Positions 15,958 to 25,224 of a stretch of DNA of 40,370 nt are shown here, one piece after another. Made by a program: the position numbers and the translations under genes. The notes under the pieces are model-generated. The model made no database searches, was not told the DNA's origin, and saw only the letters and a program-made list of their open reading frames with translations. This DNA is from Aneurinibacillus terranovensis DSM 18919 (GTDB lineage Bacteria; Bacillota; Bacilli; Aneurinibacillales; Aneurinibacillaceae). Position 1 is the first letter of the stretch, and the number at the start of each line of letters is the position of its first letter. The DNA is taken from assembly GCF_000430625.1 (NCBI RefSeq), contig NZ_KE387180.1, positions 19,654 through 60,023 on the forward strand, in the 5' to 3' direction.

Positions 15958-16000
15958 ACAAAAACACCCGCTGCCGGTGAGGGCAACAGGTGCTGCATTT
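15958..16000 (-). terminator. Terminator after korB
   Basis: On the minus strand an imperfect GC-rich stem (GCACCTGTTGCC / CCGGCAGCGGGTGT) is followed by TTTTTGTTT, starting a few bases after the korB stop. It separates korAB from the hydrolase-mnmM pair. Confidence 0.75.
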
Positions 16001-16004
16001 TCCA

Positions 16005-16871
16005 TTACATGAATTCGCCAACTAATTCACGGAAACGGCCCGGATCGAACGTAAGGTCTTGTTTAACTAAACCTTCTTCGCGGAAACCTTTCACGTGCGA
16101 TTCATACGATTGGCGTTCAGTATCCTGATAAATCAATCCGGCTATCATGCCATGGTTTTCCATCAATACGCGCATCGCATTCACACGATCTTGAGGATCA
16201 TAGCCTTCGTATTCGCTCAAATCTTTCACATTTTCTTTGTACCAATCATACGTGTTAATTTTATTGAATGTAACACAAGGGCTGAATACATTAATGAATG
16301 AGAAACCTTTGTGCTGAAGGCCCTGCTCGATTAAGCTGACCATTCCTTTAAGGTCGCTGGACATTGTTTGCGCGATAAATGTTGCGCCCGCAGACATTGC
16401 CAGTTCAAGCGGAGATAACGGAACCTCAATCGATCCCTTCGGCGTTGATTTCGTAACAAAACCAAGCTCGGATACCGGGGATGTTTGGCCTTTTGTCAGG
16501 CCATAGATTTGGTTGTCCATGACAATGTAAGTCATATCGATATTGCGACGCATCGCATGGATCGTGTGGCTTGTACCGATAGCGAAACCATCTCCGTCTC
16601 CTCCGGAAGCAATAACAGTAAGTTCACGGTTTGCCATTTTCAGACCTTGTGCAATGGGAAGGCTGCGTCCATGGATTCCATGAAGACCATACGCATTGAT
16701 ATATCCGGAGATACGTCCGGAGCATCCGATACCGGAAATGACCGCTACCTGTTCAGGTTCAAGCCCAATATTTGCACACGCGCGCTGGATGGCAGCCTGC
16801 ACGGAGAAATCTCCGCATCCAGGACACCAGTTCGGTTTTACACTATTACGAAAATCTTTAAAAGTTGCCAT
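16005..16871 (-). CDS. korB: 2-oxoacid:ferredoxin oxidoreductase beta subunit
   Basis: A 288-residue thiamine-diphosphate subunit. The TPP/Mg motif is 'GDGDGFAIGTSHTIHAMRRN' with 'MDNQIYGLTKGQ'. Cysteines for one [4Fe-4S] cluster are visible in 'WCPGCG', 'GIGCSGR' and 'SPCVTFN'. With KorA it decarboxylates a 2-oxoacid, probably 2-oxoglutarate, to the acyl-CoA, reducing ferredoxin. ATG 16871 lies one base after the korA TAA and follows AAGGAG; the longer frame to 16928 is an overlap into korA. Pairs of this size near spoVS occur in other Bacillales. The 2-oxoglutarate rather than pyruvate preference is by homology. Confidence 0.9.
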   Translation of the reverse strand: MATFKDFRNSVKPNWCPGCGDFSVQAAIQRACANIGLEPEQVAVISGIGCSGRISGYINAYGLHGIHGRSLPIAQGLKMANRELTVIASGGDGDGFAIGTSHTIHAMRRNIDMTYIVMDNQIYGLTKGQTSPVSELGFVTKSTPKGSIEVPLSPLELAMSAGATFIAQTMSSDLKGMVSLIEQGLQHKGFSFINVFSPCVTFNKINTYDWYKENVKDLSEYEGYDPQDRVNAMRVLMENHGMIAGLIYQDTERQSYESHVKGFREEGLVKQDLTFDPGRFRELVGEFM

Positions 16872-16872
16872 T

Positions 16873-18609
16873 TTACAACAGCTCCTTGGTTTTGTTATAA
16901 ATTTCGGAAGGCAGGAACGGATTCCCATCGTATTTTAACATGCTGTTGATTTTATCAGCCGCACCTACATGGAGCTTAATTTGATCCGCTAATTGAGCGG
17001 TTGCATTATGCTCAATTACAATTACTTTTTTTGCACGATCCACTAATGCTTTCACTTCGTCAGCGGGGAATGGATGAATCAAGCGAACATGCGCCTGGTT
17101 TACTTTCAGGCCTTCCGCTTCCAAACGTTCTTTCGCTTCAGTAACCACGCCACGAATACCGCCCATGGCAACGAGCAGAACATCCGCTTCCTTGTTGTCG
17201 CCAATCGTAAGAACCGCATCTTTCACTTTCAGATTGTTAAGCTTGCGCAGACGTTTATCCATTTGTTTCACGCGGATAACCGGATCCTCTGTCGGACGGC
17301 CTGTTTCGCTGTGCTCAACGCCTGTTACATGGTGGATTCCGTGTTTCATACCTGGAATGACACGCGGAGAAACACCGTCTTCCGTCACTTCGTAACGTTT
17401 AAACATTTCACCTTCCAGCTCAGGAAGTTCCTGTCCACCGAGGAATTTGCCGCGGAGAATTTGAACTTGGCTTAAATCCAATTCTTCAACGGTTTGTTTT
17501 CCGAGGGACAACTGTAAATCGGACAGAAGAATAACCGGAACCTGATATTCTTCCGCAATATTAAATGCTTCTATTGTATCATAAAACGCTTCTTCAGCCG
17601 TACTTGGTGCAAGTACAACTTTTGGAATTTCGCCGTGCGTGCTATAAATCATTGCGTTTACATCGGATTGCTCTTGCTTGGTCGGCATCCCGGTAGACGG
17701 ACCCCCACGCTGTGTATTAACAATAACAAGCGGCGTTTCCGTAATCCCCGCAAGACCGATGGCTTCTACCATGAGAGAAAGTCCCGGACCGGCAGAGGCC
17801 GTCATCGCACGAACACCGCCATAGCTAGCACCAATGGCCATGGTGACCGCTGCAATCTCATCTTCAGTCTGGATTACCGTACCGCCGTATTCAGGAAGTT
17901 TTTTAACAAGGTATTCCATGATTTCGGAAGCCGGTGTAATCGGATAAGCCGGCATAAAGCGGCAGCCGCCTACCAGAGCTCCAAGAGCAATCGCATCGTT
18001 TCCAATCATGAACATGCGCTTCTTCCCATCGGCATGTTCCAATTGGAAATCAACCAGCGGACCGCCGGATTCTTTATTTACATACTCAGCACCACGGGAA
18101 ATGGCCTCCATATTTTTGTCAACCACTTTTTGCCCTTTTTTGCCGAAAAGTTCGGTTACTACTTCAGTAAAAGATTCCGTTGGAAGTCCTAAAAGTGCAG
18201 TGGAAGCCCCGATGGCTACCATGTTTTTCATCAAAGATGTTCCCAGTTCTTCAGCGATTTCCGTTAACGGAACAGAGAAAAGACGGACATTTTGTCCTGC
18301 CGGCGCCTTCGGATTGAACTTGGCATCTGCGATAATTACCCCGCCCTGGCGCAGTTCCGGGCTGTTGACATCGATCGTTTCCTGGTCAAACGCCACAAGA
18401 ACATCGAGGTTATCGGATATTGCCCCCAACGGACGTGTACTAACACGTATTTTATTATTAGTATGGCCACCTTTAATACGGGAAGAGAAATGACGGTAGC
18501 CGTAGAGATAATACCCTAATCGGTTCAGTGCGATTGCGAATATTTCACCCGTACTGTCAATCCCTTCACCTTGTTGTCCGCCAACTTTCCATGAAAGTTG
18601 ATTAATCAT
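16873..18609 (-). CDS. korA: 2-oxoacid:ferredoxin oxidoreductase alpha subunit (gamma-alpha fusion)
   Basis: A 578-residue subunit in which the gamma domain (about residues 10-190, 'KVGGQQGEGIDSTGEIFA') is fused ahead of the alpha pyrimidine-binding domain ('MPAYPITPASEIMEYL', 'TASAGPGLSLM') and the C-terminal transketolase-like domain. This two-subunit layout is typical of archaeal and Gram-positive KorAB enzymes. It forms the acyl-CoA-making complex with KorB. ATG 18609 follows GGAGGGGTGGAG. A ferredoxin partner is not encoded nearby. Confidence 0.9.
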   Translation of the reverse strand: MINQLSWKVGGQQGEGIDSTGEIFAIALNRLGYYLYGYRHFSSRIKGGHTNNKIRVSTRPLGAISDNLDVLVAFDQETIDVNSPELRQGGVIIADAKFNPKAPAGQNVRLFSVPLTEIAEELGTSLMKNMVAIGASTALLGLPTESFTEVVTELFGKKGQKVVDKNMEAISRGAEYVNKESGGPLVDFQLEHADGKKRMFMIGNDAIALGALVGGCRFMPAYPITPASEIMEYLVKKLPEYGGTVIQTEDEIAAVTMAIGASYGGVRAMTASAGPGLSLMVEAIGLAGITETPLVIVNTQRGGPSTGMPTKQEQSDVNAMIYSTHGEIPKVVLAPSTAEEAFYDTIEAFNIAEEYQVPVILLSDLQLSLGKQTVEELDLSQVQILRGKFLGGQELPELEGEMFKRYEVTEDGVSPRVIPGMKHGIHHVTGVEHSETGRPTEDPVIRVKQMDKRLRKLNNLKVKDAVLTIGDNKEADVLLVAMGGIRGVVTEAKERLEAEGLKVNQAHVRLIHPFPADEVKALVDRAKKVIVIEHNATAQLADQIKLHVGAADKINSMLKYDGNPFLPSEIYNKTKELL

Positions 18610-18713
18610 TCACTCCACCCCTCCAAGAGTCTGTTCAACTAGAATGCGTCTAGCGTATCACTTTTTTAAACAGATACACTAGTTTTCCCAACTGTTACAG
18701 ACAGATCTCAACT

Positions 18714-18741
18714 ATTATGTATCTATTTAAAAATTGAACAA
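18714..18741 (-). promoter_or_regulatory. Putative korAB promoter
   Basis: On the minus strand TTGTTC (complement of 18736-18741), a 16-base spacer and CATAAT (complement of 18714-18719), about 105 bases before korA. The rest of the 18610-18820 gap is AT-rich and shows no further feature. Confidence 0.4.
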
Positions 18742-18820
18742 ATTGTGTACTTGAAACATTTCTCATTGTAGACCTCTCGTGTGCAAAATGCAACCCTTAA
18801 CCATACTTTTTTGTTTAAAA

Positions 18821-19786
18821 CTAACGCGGAGGCAAAACGGCCGAAAATACACGCGTCCAATTCCCCCACAGCCACTTTTCCACCCTTTCTTCTGAATAGT
18901 TTTTTAATAAATATTCGCGCAACGTTATGTAATCTTCCTGTTTTGTTAAATCTTCCATCACGTCATCCGTTCCGTCAAAATCCGAGCCAAACGCTATCGC
19001 ATCTTCAGCACCCAATTCGAGAAGGTGATCAATATGCTGCTTAATGTCTGTTATGGTGCTGTTCGGTTTTTTTGAAACAAAAGGCGCTACAAATGTTAAG
19101 CCGATAACCCCGTTTGCGGTCACGATCGCTTTAATTTGCTCATCCGTTACATTTCGCGGATGATCGCAGACAGCGCGGCAGTTGGAGTGACTTGCAATAA
19201 AAGGACCGCGGTTGAGCCGCACCACTTCCCAGAAACCGGGTTCTGCCAGATGCGACACATCGATCATGACCCCTAAGCGATTGGCCTCTATTACAAGCTG
19301 CTTTCCAAACTGGGACAGCCCTCCCGGGTTTTCTTCCCCTACCCCATCGGCCGCCTCATTGCGAAAGTTCCAGGTCAACCCGATAGCCCTGACCCCAAGC
19401 TGGAAAAATATGCGCAGATTGAGCAGCGATCCTTCCAGCGCCTCCGCTCCTTCCAGCGTGAGAAGAGCCCCTTTTCTCCCATCCTCTCTGAGCAAAGCAA
19501 GGTCACTTCGCGTGCGGATCGGAAAAATCCGCTGACGGTTTTTAATAATTTGCTCATAAAAAATATCTGCCATTTCAAGCCCGGCAGGAAATCGCTTGGA
19601 GCCTTTCACCCTTTCCGGAACATAAAGAGCAAAGGCCTGTACTTTTACGTCCGCTTTTTCCATTTGTCCAAAGGTGACTTGCAGTTCCGGTTCATTGTCC
19701 CCATAAAAAGATGGTAAAGGCAGCTGCTTCTGGGAAGCCTCCCACATCTTCCACAATACATCGCAGTGAGCATCAAAAATTTTCAC
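18821..19786 (-). CDS. Membrane-dipeptidase-type (M19) dipeptidase
   Basis: A 321-residue zinc dipeptidase of the M19 renal dipeptidase family. Motifs in order: 'FDAHCDVLWKM' (metal ligands), 'LTLEGAEAL' (bridging Glu), 'IDVSHLAEPGFW', 'ASHSNCRAV' and 'GSDFDGTDD'. No signal peptide or lipobox is present, so it is cytoplasmic. Family members cleave dipeptides, including some with D-residues. Start is GTG 19786 with GGAGGG seven bases before. The spoVS terminator lies only some 20 bases upstream of this start, so expression may depend on read-through. A dipeptidase at this place, between spoVS and korA, is seen in other Bacillales. Confidence 0.87.
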   Translation of the reverse strand: MKIFDAHCDVLWKMWEASQKQLPLPSFYGDNEPELQVTFGQMEKADVKVQAFALYVPERVKGSKRFPAGLEMADIFYEQIIKNRQRIFPIRTRSDLALLREDGRKGALLTLEGAEALEGSLLNLRIFFQLGVRAIGLTWNFRNEAADGVGEENPGGLSQFGKQLVIEANRLGVMIDVSHLAEPGFWEVVRLNRGPFIASHSNCRAVCDHPRNVTDEQIKAIVTANGVIGLTFVAPFVSKKPNSTITDIKQHIDHLLELGAEDAIAFGSDFDGTDDVMEDLTKQEDYITLREYLLKNYSEERVEKWLWGNWTRVFSAVLPPR

Positions 19787-19805
19787 TCGTTTTCCCTCCA
19801 GCTCA

Positions 19806-19843
19806 TAAGAAAACCCGTTTATTCGGCTCGGCGAACAAACAGG
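19806..19843 (-). terminator. Terminator after spoVS
   Basis: On the minus strand arms CCTGTTTGTTCG / CGAATAAACGGG pair fully if two G-U pairs are allowed (19832-19843 and 19814-19825), followed by TTTTCTT. It lies some 35 bases past the spoVS stop. Confidence 0.7.
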
Positions 19844-19877
19844 TATCTATAAAAACATTTGTGTGGATTCATCCGAC

Positions 19878-20138
19878 CTATCTAGGCTCAACGATCAATT
19901 TAATTGCAGTGCGTTCTTCCCCATCTATCAGAATGTCGGTAAAAGCGGGTATACAGATGAGATCAACGCCGCTCGGCGCTACGAATCCTCGTGCGATTGC
20001 TACCGCTTTAATAGCCTGATTAAGTGCACCTGCACCAATGGCCTGTAATTCAGCACCACCGCGTTCCCGTAGGACACCGGCAAGGGCACCAGCAACAGAG
20101 TTGGGATTGGACTTTGCTGAAACTTTTAATACTTCCAT
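19878..20138 (-). CDS. spoVS: Stage V sporulation protein S
   Basis: An 86-residue SpoVS, at the family's standard length. The block 'VLKVSAKSNPNSVAGALAGV' at the N-terminus and 'VAPSGVDLICIPAFTDI' are diagnostic. The protein has an Alba-like fold; in B. subtilis it is needed for normal late sporulation and affects septation. ATG 20138 follows AAGGAGGT. A sigma-H-type promoter lies 45-75 bases upstream and a terminator follows, so it is probably a single-gene unit induced at the onset of sporulation. Confidence 0.96.
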   Translation of the reverse strand: MEVLKVSAKSNPNSVAGALAGVLRERGGAELQAIGAGALNQAIKAVAIARGFVAPSGVDLICIPAFTDILIDGEERTAIKLIVEPR

Positions 20139-20182
20139 CTTAAGTTACCTCCTTAGATAGATAGATAATTTCCACTTTAACT

Positions 20183-20212
20183 CTATTCGGGATTTGCACT
20201 ATTCATTCCTGT
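20183..20212 (-). promoter_or_regulatory. Sigma-H-type promoter of spoVS
   Basis: On the minus strand ACAGGAATG, 12 bases, then CCCGAATAG, matching RNAGGAWWW-N11/12-RNNGAATWW at nearly all fixed positions. spoVS of B. subtilis is known to belong to the sigma-H regulon, which supports the reading. Confidence 0.75.
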
Positions 20213-20248
20213 AAAAGGTAAACTTTATTACGGAAAGTAAAGAAATTG

Positions 20249-21046
20249 TTATTCCATAAACGGATGATCTTCATCCACAATAATACGTGTAATCGATGTA
20301 GCCCGTCCTGTCTCTTTTTCCATATCAATAATTACCCCGTTTAATTGGGCTTTAAGCGAAGCCACTTCAAAGCGGACAGGCAAACCTGTTATAAACTTCT
20401 TAATCACAGCCTCGCGTTCCATCCCAAGAATACTGTCGCGGGGTCCCACCATTCCCGCATCAGACAGATACGCGGTACCGCCGGGAAGAATCCGCTCATC
20501 CGCTGTCTGCACGTGCGTGTGCGTACCGATTACTGCCGTTACTTTGCCGTTTAAAAACCATGCCATTGCCTGCTTTTCCGAAGTGGCCTCACCGTGCATA
20601 TCGACAAATATATACGGGGTGCGCTTTCGAATCGTCGGGATCAATTTCTCAACCGTTTGGAAAGGGCAGTTTAACGCCGGCAGGAACGTGCGCCCCTGTA
20701 AATTTATCACGGCTAACTCGCCGCCTGCAGTTCCTTTTAAATATGTATATCCTTTTCCGGGTACGGATTCCGGGTAGTTTGCCGGGCGGACTATGTGCGA
20801 ATCTTCTTTGATAAATTCAAAGACCTCACGATTATCAAACGAGTGATTGCCAAGGGTAATAACACCCGCTCCCCACTCGTAAAACTCCCGCGCAATTTTG
20901 GGTGTGATACCCCTGCCGTGCGCGGCATTTTCCCCGTTTACTATCGTAAAATGCGGTTGGTACTTTCGCTTTAACCTGGGGAGCATATCCTTCAACATCT
21001 CCCGCCCGGGTGAACCCACCACATCGCCAATAAACATAATTCTCAT
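20249..21046 (-). CDS. ymdB: YmdB-type metallophosphoesterase
   Basis: A 265-residue calcineurin-like phosphodiesterase. Metal and active-site motifs: 'FIGDVVGSPG', 'VNGENAAHG', 'LGNHSFDN', 'DMHGEATSEK' and 'GTHTHVQTAD'. In B. subtilis YmdB hydrolyses 2',3'-cyclic nucleotides and influences the choice between biofilm and motility and nanotube formation. ATG 21046 is preferred over the in-frame ATG at 21076, since AAAGGTGG precedes it and the family starts 'MRIMFIGD'. It follows rny, whose product is reported to interact with YmdB, with a strong hairpin between. Confidence 0.93.
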   Translation of the reverse strand: MRIMFIGDVVGSPGREMLKDMLPRLKRKYQPHFTIVNGENAAHGRGITPKIAREFYEWGAGVITLGNHSFDNREVFEFIKEDSHIVRPANYPESVPGKGYTYLKGTAGGELAVINLQGRTFLPALNCPFQTVEKLIPTIRKRTPYIFVDMHGEATSEKQAMAWFLNGKVTAVIGTHTHVQTADERILPGGTAYLSDAGMVGPRDSILGMEREAVIKKFITGLPVRFEVASLKAQLNGVIIDMEKETGRATSITRIIVDEDHPFME

Positions 21047-21112
21047 CCGTGTAAATCCACCTTTCTTCGACGGCACTGAGTCATTTGATTCATTTAGTAT
21101 TTCCTTGAATAG

Positions 21113-21149
21113 ACAAGAAGCTTCTGCGGGCCTCGCAGAAGCTTCTTGT
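21113..21149. terminator. Perfect 16-bp hairpin between rny and ymdB
   Basis: Arms 21113-21128 and 21134-21149 (ACAAGAAGCTTCTGCG and its exact complement) with loop GGCCT, one base from the rny stop. It lacks a good T-run on the minus strand, so it may be a partial terminator or an RNA-stabilising/processing structure allowing read-through to ymdB. Confidence 0.6.
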
Positions 21150-21150
21150 G

Positions 21151-22698
21151 CTATTTTGCATATTCTACTGCTCTTGTCTCCCGGATCACCGTTACTTTAA
21201 TATGACCAGGGTAATCGAGCTCGTTTTCGATTTTTTTGGTAATATCACGGGCCAGGCGATGGGCTTCAAAATCATCCACCTGCTCCGGTTTCACCATAAT
21301 CCGCACTTCACGACCTGCCTGAATCGCATACGATTTCTCTACACCCTCAAAGGATTCAGAGATTTCTTCCAGCTTTTCCAAGCGGCGGATATACGTCTCC
21401 AACGTTTCACGACGAGCTCCAGGCCGTGCGGCAGATAAAGCGTCTGCAGCAGCAACGAGCATCGCAATCACAGAGGTTGGTTCGCAGTCACCATGGTGTG
21501 ACGCAATCCCATTAATAACCACGGGATGTTCTTTGTATTTTTTCGCTAATTCTACCCCAATTTCTACATGAGAACCTTCAACTTCATGGTCAATTGCTTT
21601 TCCGATATCGTGCAAAAGCCCCGCTCGTTTAGCCAACATCTGATCTTCACCGAGTTCGGCCGCCATCAATCCACATAAATGCGAAACTTCAATGGAATGT
21701 TTCAACACGTTCTGCCCATAGCTTGTACGGTATTTCAATCTTCCAAGAATCTTTATCAGGTCAGGATGCAACCCATGAATTCCCGTTTCAAAAGTTGCCT
21801 GCTCACCGTATTCGCGAATGCGATCATCCACTTCCCGGCGGGCTTTCTCTACCATCTCTTCAATGCGGGCCGGATGAATCCGACCATCTGCTACAAGTTT
21901 CTCCAACGCGGTCCGTGCAATCTCACGACGGACGGGATCAAAACCGGATAGAATAACAGCTTCCGGAGTGTCATCAATGATTAAGTCGATGCCTGTTAAA
22001 GTCTCAAGTGCGCGAATGTTTCTGCCTTCCCTGCCAATGATACGGCCTTTCATCTCATCGTTTGGAAGGGATACAACAGACACGGTCGTTTCCGCAACAT
22101 GATCGGCTGCACAGCGTTGAATGGCTGTGGCGACGATTTCACGTGCTTTCTTGTCCGCTTCTTCTTTCACTTGCGACTCAATCTCTTTTGCCAGTATAGC
22201 GGCTTCATGACGAACTTCACTTTCCACCTGTTGTAAGATAATTTCACGTGCTTCATCCCTTGTCAGGTTGGAAATACGCTCCAATTCTACTGTGTGAGTT
22301 TTCAGAAGTTCCTCCGCTTTTCTGTGCATGTCAGCAATCAATTGTTCGCGCTTATCAAGTTCCACTTCCTTACGCTCGTACAATTCCACTTTTCGATCGA
22401 TAGACTCTTCCTTTTGCAGAAGACGCTTCTCCAGACGCTGAATTTCATTGCGCCGTTCGCGAATTTCTTTCTCTGCATCCGTTCGAAGCTTATGCACCTC
22501 GTCCTTGGCTTCGAGGATTTTCTCCTTCTTGAGTGCTTCCGCTTCCTTTTCCGCCTTACCGACAATCTGCTTCGCCGCTTCTTCTGCGCTCGAAATCTTC
22601 GCTTCCGCAAGAGATTTACGAACAAAGTAACCGATCCCCACTCCGACCGCCAGAGATGCAAGTATAAAGAGAATAGCAGGTACAATACCTAGTGTCAT
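21151..22698 (-). CDS. rny: Ribonuclease Y
   Basis: A 515-residue endoribonuclease that initiates mRNA decay from the membrane. Order of parts: one N-terminal membrane segment (residues about 5-25, '[18 protein letters not shown]'), a long charged coiled coil to about 200, a KH domain with '[11 protein letters not shown]', and an HD domain with 'HSIEVSHL' and '[10 protein letters not shown]'. Length is the usual 510-520. ATG 22698 follows AAGGAGGTG. In Bacillales it is part of an RNA-degrading assembly. Position between recX and ymdB is as in relatives (recA-...-rny-ymdB). Confidence 0.97.
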   Translation of the reverse strand: MTLGIVPAILFILASLAVGVGIGYFVRKSLAEAKISSAEEAAKQIVGKAEKEAEALKKEKILEAKDEVHKLRTDAEKEIRERRNEIQRLEKRLLQKEESIDRKVELYERKEVELDKREQLIADMHRKAEELLKTHTVELERISNLTRDEAREIILQQVESEVRHEAAILAKEIESQVKEEADKKAREIVATAIQRCAADHVAETTVSVVSLPNDEMKGRIIGREGRNIRALETLTGIDLIIDDTPEAVILSGFDPVRREIARTALEKLVADGRIHPARIEEMVEKARREVDDRIREYGEQATFETGIHGLHPDLIKILGRLKYRTSYGQNVLKHSIEVSHLCGLMAAELGEDQMLAKRAGLLHDIGKAIDHEVEGSHVEIGVELAKKYKEHPVVINGIASHHGDCEPTSVIAMLVAAADALSAARPGARRETLETYIRRLEKLEEISESFEGVEKSYAIQAGREVRIMVKPEQVDDFEAHRLARDITKKIENELDYPGHIKVTVIRETRAVEYAK

Positions 22699-22767
22699 TT
22701 TCTGTCACCTCCTTGCATCTGAGGCTTGTTTCATCGTTTCGTTTTCATTTGCTATTACATTTCAACA

Positions 22768-22795
22768 TAAAAAACGAGAGATTGAAAATCTCTTG
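22768..22795 (-). terminator. Terminator-like hairpin between recX and rny
   Basis: Arms AGAGATT / AATCTCT (22777-22783, 22787-22793) with a three-base loop, followed on the minus strand by CGTTTTTTAT. It could end recX transcription or act as a leader element of rny; rny begins about 70 bases later without a clear promoter in between. Confidence 0.6.
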
Positions 22796-22901
22796 AAATC
22801 ATGTAAAACATTGTATATTGACTTTACGGGATAGCGAAAAATGTGAGTACCGCGTAAATAAATAATATACATCTTCATTTTGCCATTATGATTAAAGAAT
22901 G

Positions 22902-23600
22902 TCAAGAATGGGGATTCTCATGTGTATCCGGCTCTTCGTTTAGTTCATGGTTTGGTTCATCATTTAGTTTTTCTATTACCCGGTTAATGACGTCAAGGGA
23001 AAATCCTTTACGCTGCAGAAAAGGGCCGATTTTGTTGCGAAGATCGGCGTAAGCAGAAAAACTGACACGGCTGTATTTTTTACGGGCAGCCGACAGCGCG
23101 GCCCCATATTCGGTATCCGCATGGACTCCGCTTATCGCGTGCTCAATGACAGCAGCGTCAATCCCTTTGCTTCTTAATTCATGACGGAGCATATGACGTC
23201 CGCGCGGCTTAAGCCGGAGCCGCTCTTCCACCCACTGAGAGGCAAACCGTTCATCATCGAGGTAGTTGTGCTCGATGCAGCCGTGAATCACCTCCGTAAT
23301 CGCTTCTGCCGGAAACCCCTTCTGCAGAAGATGCTGCTTTACTTCCTCAACCGTCCGCGGCCGATGCCCGATGTAGCGCAACGCATATTGTTCAGCACGG
23401 TTCCGCTCCTCCATCTTCAGAATCTCTTCCATTTCATCCGGGTCAATTTGCCTTCCCTTTAACAGGCGGTACTTAACAAGCACGTCCTCATGCAAAGAAA
23501 ACGCATAAACCTCATCAATATACACATTAACCCTGTTTTTGTTTTTCTTTTGCCGCTCCAGCCGGGTAATCACCGATGGTTGGGCTGTCCTGTCTTCCAT
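22902..23600 (-). CDS. recX: Regulatory protein RecX
   Basis: A 232-residue RecX, which binds RecA filaments and restrains strand exchange. The all-helical three-repeat pattern is seen: 'ALRYIGHRPRTVEEVKQHL', 'YLDDERFASQWVEERLRLKP' and 'RGRHMLRHELRSKGI'. ATG 23600 with AGGGGTG upstream is chosen over ATGs further up. The C-terminal tail is an acidic, low-complexity 'NDEPNHELNEEPDTHENP'. It lies about 350 bases downstream of recA rather than near glpP/yfhP as in B. subtilis, an arrangement common in other bacteria. Confidence 0.9.
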   Translation of the reverse strand: MEDRTAQPSVITRLERQKKNKNRVNVYIDEVYAFSLHEDVLVKYRLLKGRQIDPDEMEEILKMEERNRAEQYALRYIGHRPRTVEEVKQHLLQKGFPAEAITEVIHGCIEHNYLDDERFASQWVEERLRLKPRGRHMLRHELRSKGIDAAVIEHAISGVHADTEYGAALSAARKKYSRVSFSAYADLRNKIGPFLQRKGFSLDVINRVIEKLNDEPNHELNEEPDTHENPHS

Positions 23601-23914
23601 ATTTTCACCCCTGAATGCGAGATGCATCAAATCCGTTTATTTTTGCAGAGTTTTCCCTTGCGGGGAAGCAGGTACTGTCCGTGTTATGCCAAAAATGGGG
23701 ACGTCTTTCCTGCCCGATTGTCTCCCTCTTCGAACTACCCAGATGTTTCGGGCAGGTTTCCCTCTGTTCGTACCACGGGCAATTTTTGCTTACAGTTATC
23801 TGGAAAACTGAAAAAAAAAAACAAAAAACGGCCATTCCATTGCCACCCCACCACTTAGGTTTACGTTCCACATCACTTCCGTCTGGGAGAAACCAGGAAA
23901 CAACTGCATGACAC
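23601..23914. other. Gap between recA and recX
   Basis: No gene is supported here. The most visible feature is an uninterrupted run of A (about 23811-23821) followed by another A-rich stretch, i.e. poly-T in the direction of recX. The frames across it on both strands (for example 23605-23928 minus, 107 codons) have no ribosome site and no family resemblance. Confidence 0.5.
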
Positions 23915-23942
23915 GAGCAAAGGAGCACCTAAGCGATGCTCC
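23915..23942 (-). terminator. Weak terminator after recA
   Basis: Arms GGAGCA / TGCTCC (23922-23927, 23937-23942) then TTTGC on the minus strand. The short T-run suggests partial termination, which would allow some recX transcription from the recA promoter. Confidence 0.5.
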
Positions 23943-23953
23943 TTGATAAACTG

Positions 23954-25015
23954 TTATTCAAAATCCAGTGCGAACACTTCGTCTTTCTCGTCTTCCGATG
24001 CCGGAGCGTTTGCAGCTGCCTGATCGAGTTCGTAATGTTCACGAATTTTTTGCTCGATTGTATGGGCGATATCAGGGTTATCCTTCAGGAACTGCTTTGA
24101 ATTTTCACGACCCTGGCCTAACCGTTCCTCATTAAAGGAATACCACGCGCCGCTCTTGTTCACAATATCAAGGTCGGTGCCGATGTCAAGCAAGCTTCCT
24201 TCGCGTGAAATGCCTTCCCCGTACATAATATCGACTTCACATTGCTTAAAAGGAGGTGCGACTTTGTTTTTAACCACTTTAATTTTCGTACGATTTCCAA
24301 CCATATCATTGCCCTGCTTAAGGGTTTCGATGCGCCGCACGTCAAGCCGTACGCTCGAATAAAATTTAAGGGCTCGTCCACCTGGTGTAGTCTCGGGATT
24401 TCCGAACATTACCCCTACTTTTTCACGCAACTGGTTGATAAAGATCGCGATGGTTTTTGATTTGTTAATAGCACCGGCAAGCTTTCGCAAAGCCTGCGAC
24501 ATCAAGCGAGCCTGCAAACCAACGTGGGAGTCACCCATTTCCCCTTCGATTTCTGCTTTCGGTACGAGAGCGGCCACGGAGTCAACCACAATGATATCAA
24601 CGGCGCCGGAACGGACAAGTGCTTCAGCAATTTCGAGCGCCTGTTCTCCTGTATCAGGCTGAGACAGCAAGAGCTCATCAATATTCACGCCAAGCTTGCG
24701 GGCATATACGGGATCAAGGGCGTGTTCCGCATCAATAAATGCGGCGGTACCGCCAATTTTTTGTACCTCTGCAATCGCATGAAGGGCAACCGTTGTTTTA
24801 CCAGATGATTCAGGGCCATAAATTTCAATAATCCGGCCTCGTGGATATCCGCCGATCCCCAGCGAAATATCGAGGGCAATGGATCCGCTGGATACAACCG
24901 ATACCTGATGGGTAGCAGCCACTTCACCCAGCTTCATAATCGAACCTTTCCCAAATTGTTTTTCTATCTGGCGTAATGCATTGTCTAAAGCAGCTTTGCG
25001 ATCGGACAAAGCCAT
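23954..25015 (-). CDS. recA: Recombinase RecA
   Basis: A 353-residue RecA, the DNA strand-exchange ATPase and SOS co-protease. The P-loop is 'GPESSGKTT' (residues 67-75), Walker B '[11 protein letters not shown]', loop L2 region '[21 protein letters not shown]' and an acidic C-terminal tail '[15 protein letters not shown]'. ATG 25015 follows GAAGGGAG. A consensus promoter and a LexA box lie upstream, so it should be DNA-damage inducible. In relatives recA directly follows cinA; here a bio operon and a helicase separate them. Confidence 0.98.
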   Translation of the reverse strand: MALSDRKAALDNALRQIEKQFGKGSIMKLGEVAATHQVSVVSSGSIALDISLGIGGYPRGRIIEIYGPESSGKTTVALHAIAEVQKIGGTAAFIDAEHALDPVYARKLGVNIDELLLSQPDTGEQALEIAEALVRSGAVDIIVVDSVAALVPKAEIEGEMGDSHVGLQARLMSQALRKLAGAINKSKTIAIFINQLREKVGVMFGNPETTPGGRALKFYSSVRLDVRRIETLKQGNDMVGNRTKIKVVKNKVAPPFKQCEVDIMYGEGISREGSLLDIGTDLDIVNKSGAWYSFNEERLGQGRENSKQFLKDNPDIAHTIEQKIREHYELDQAAANAPASEDEKDEVFALDFE

Positions 25016-25068
25016 CGCTCCCTTCTCTATATCAAAAATTCCATTATGTTTTTGCTTCCTATGGCTTT

Positions 25069-25097
25069 ATTTTACCTGTTTTCAACCTATTTGCCAA
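25069..25097 (-). promoter_or_regulatory. recA promoter
   Basis: On the minus strand TTGGCA (complement of 25092-25097), 17-base spacer, TAAAAT (complement of 25069-25074), about 55 bases before recA. Confidence 0.75.
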
Positions 25098-25107
25098 CAG
25101 TTTTCTG

Positions 25108-25121
25108 CGAACATTTATTCG
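25108..25121. promoter_or_regulatory. LexA (SOS) box of recA
   Basis: CGAACATTTATTCG matches the Gram-positive SOS box CGAAC-N4-GTTCG at nine of ten fixed positions. It ends ten bases upstream of the recA -35, where bound LexA would block the promoter. Confidence 0.75.
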
Positions 25122-25224
25122 CTTTCGCTTAAAAATTACATTTTTTTACATATTTTTAATTTCTTTATACGAAATCTGCTTCTCTATTGTTTTTTGGGTA
25201 ATGTATAATGTTTACAGCCACATA

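Noticed and set aside
16005-18609. Pyruvate:ferredoxin oxidoreductase rather than KorAB
   Set aside because: The two-subunit gamma-alpha/beta layout and placement near spoVS fit the 2-oxoglutarate-type enzymes of Bacillales; pyruvate cannot be excluded from sequence alone.
23605-23928. 107-codon minus-strand frame between recA and recX
   Set aside because: No ribosome site, Trp/Cys-rich unnatural composition, crosses the recA terminator and a homopolymer tract.
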